In this document: piece after piece, positions 17,713 to 18,857 of the stretch
Position numbering within the stretch: position 1 is the stretch's first letter
How the letters are laid out: every line of letters starts with the position of its first letter
NCBI GenBank assembly: GCA_025765615.1
Contig: JAIVFJ010000617.1
Coordinates: 1 to 18,857, forward strand
Direction of reading: 5' to 3'
Origin: Zopfochytrium polystomum
Lineage: Eukaryota > Chytridiomycota > Chytridiomycetes > Chytridiales > Chytridiaceae
DNA: 18,857 bases
Made by a program: the position numbers and the translations under genes
Notes under the pieces: model-generated
What the model was told of the DNA's origin: nothing
What the model saw: the letters and a program-made list of their open reading frames with translations, nothing else
Database searches by the model: none

Positions 17713-18857
17713 ATGGCCTTCACGCCTGAACAATGTTACGCCACGTTCTTGACCGCACTGGCGCTGACCCCGCTTGTGCGCGCGCTCACTGCCACCAATG
17801 CGTCGACTCCAGAGTGACCCCGAGGAGCGATCCGAGCCGCCGTCGCCCCTCGAACGACGGCAACATATCAAGGTGCAGTAATAAACATGAACGGCAGTCC
17901 TTTGACAACAGCGTGCTGGACAGTCGATCTCGTCATACAAGGAAGCAAGGTGACCCGAACGTTTTCCACGATGTCACGCGTTTTGTAACGCCAAGCTAGT
18001 TCGCAGTGCTGCTAGATTCTGGATCTACGAACCTTCTCATACCTGGGTCAACGATCGACGGCGGCTACACGGGCGCAAAATACGACGCGACCGGCGCGAT
18101 CTCTCAAAGCTACACGAAAGGTGGATTCATGGATGGCTCCGGCTGGTCTGGAGTCGTCGTCAGCGACGTAGTTCAGATCGGGAGCCTCGTCGCGCAAACC
18201 GAGTTCATCGCCGTCACGAACCAAGTACGTTGCCCAACTTTTTTGACGCGATCCGCGCGATTCTCACAGCTTGATCCACACATTCCACATCACCAGACAA
18301 GCAACCCCTCCCTCTTCACAGGCTCCACCTCCCAAGGCCTCCTCGGCATCGCCTACGACTCCCTTCCTCCTCGCCGGCCCAACCCCCCTCCTTCCTCACC
18401 TCGCTCGTCCAGCTCGGCGCGATCCCGCGCGACCTCGTCGCGCTCCGCGGCTGCCCCGCAAACTCCAAAACCCAGTCTGTGATCGATTTGGCGCGACGGA
18501 CCACGCGCAGCTGGCCTGCGGTGTGACCAGCGAGGCGGACATTGCGTGGGCGCGGTCGGGAGGGTCGTACTTTACCGTCGACGTGACGGACATAGCGATC
18601 AACGGCGCGTCGACGGGGACAGTGCAGGCGGCGAGGGCGGCTGGGACGTGGCAGAAGGCCGGGGGGCGGGGGACAGCATTTTTGATACGTGTACGACGCT
18701 GTTTTTGGTGCCCAAGGAGATCTTTGATAAGCTCGGGGCTGCGATTTACGCGAGCGGGGCGATGCAGGCGGCGGGGATCCCGAACTCGGCCGTCACGGCG
18801 GTCATCAATGGATATGGACTCTATGATGTAGGTTCATTTGGATCGCCCCCGTCCACG
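17713..18857 (+). CDS. Second A1-family aspartic protease, partial at right edge
   Basis: The ATG at 17713 begins a signal-peptide-like stretch (MAFTPEQCYATFLTALALTP, then LVRALTATNASTPE). An in-frame TGA at 17815-17817 follows, after which the same frame continues to PLTTACWTVDLVIQGSK. Removing intron 17950-17999 gives FAVLLDSGSTNLLIPGSTI, the first catalytic Asp. The flap region reads FMDGSGWSGVVVSDV. Intron 18226-18296 separates AVTNQ from TSNPSLFTGSTSQGLLGIAY. The frame then changes near 18360-18390 to SLVQLGAIPRDLVALRGCPA, at TTT 18487-18489 to FGATDHAQLACGVTSEADIA, and at the G runs 18661-18672 to DSIFDTCTTLFLVPKEIFDK. This last motif holds the second catalytic Asp, again with Cys in the Gly position. 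A donor at 18828 marks the next intron. Paralogue of the protease at 14582; secreted. Confidence 0.7.
17950..17999 (+). other. Protease 2 intron 1 (50 bp)
   Basis: The donor is GTGACC and the acceptor AAGCTAG. Splicing joins VIQGSK to FAVLLDSGSTN, in the same place and of the same length as intron 1 of the first protease. Confidence 0.8.
18226..18296 (+). other. Protease 2 intron 2 (71 bp)
   Basis: The donor is GTACGT after VTNQ and the acceptor ATCACCAG before TSNPSLFTG. Matches intron 2 of the first protease. Confidence 0.75.

Overview
The window looks like nuclear DNA of a zoosporic (chytrid-type) fungus. The reasons are short GT-AG introns (41-88 bp), a family of ankyrin-like proteins built on a VLQWWKDSGLEL repeat that I associate from memory with chytrid genomes, a Ty1/copia remnant, secreted aspartic proteases with Ser/Thr-rich stalks, and a Myb/SANT protein. 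No rRNA, tRNA, CRISPR or prokaryotic operon signal was found. The lineage call is inference; no database was searched.

Layout. (1) 1-311: 5' end of a minus-strand gene that runs off the left edge. (2) 312-3014: no convincing gene, but a poly-T run, a GACA/GA tract and a perfect (GTT)34 microsatellite. (3) About 3015-5577, plus: one long low-complexity nuclear-type protein ending in a SANT domain, with its reading frame broken several times. (4) 5975-7150, minus: a 5'-truncated WW ankyrin-like gene with a decayed acidic tail. (5) About 7155-9825, plus: a degenerate, LTR-less Ty1/copia element that abuts the truncated gene. (6) 10156-11656, minus: a fuller WW ankyrin-like paralogue. (7) 12098-14403, plus: an MFS transporter with at least four introns. 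(8) 14582 to about 17554, plus: a secreted A1 aspartic protease with a duplicated Ser/Thr-rich tail. (9) 17713 to beyond 18857, plus: a second, paralogous aspartic protease, cut by the window edge.

Almost every gene can be followed by homology or composition across single-base frame breaks, and many of these sit in homopolymers (CCCC at 3369, AAAA at 3913, G6 at 11443, GGGG at 14750, G6 at 17193, TTT at 18487). Splice sites are intact throughout. Uncorrected assembly indels are therefore at least as likely as true pseudogenes, and exon joins given here should be read with that in mind.

The genes do not form a pathway. The arrangement is two small tandem families (WW ankyrin-like genes, aspartic proteases) separated by a transposon remnant and a transporter. 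The points most worth a second look are: the Cys-containing second catalytic motif (DSCTT / DTCTT) shared by both proteases; the roughly 490 bp exon-intron-exon duplication in the protease stalk; the internal block duplication in the second WW gene; and the transposon junction that removed the start of the first WW gene.
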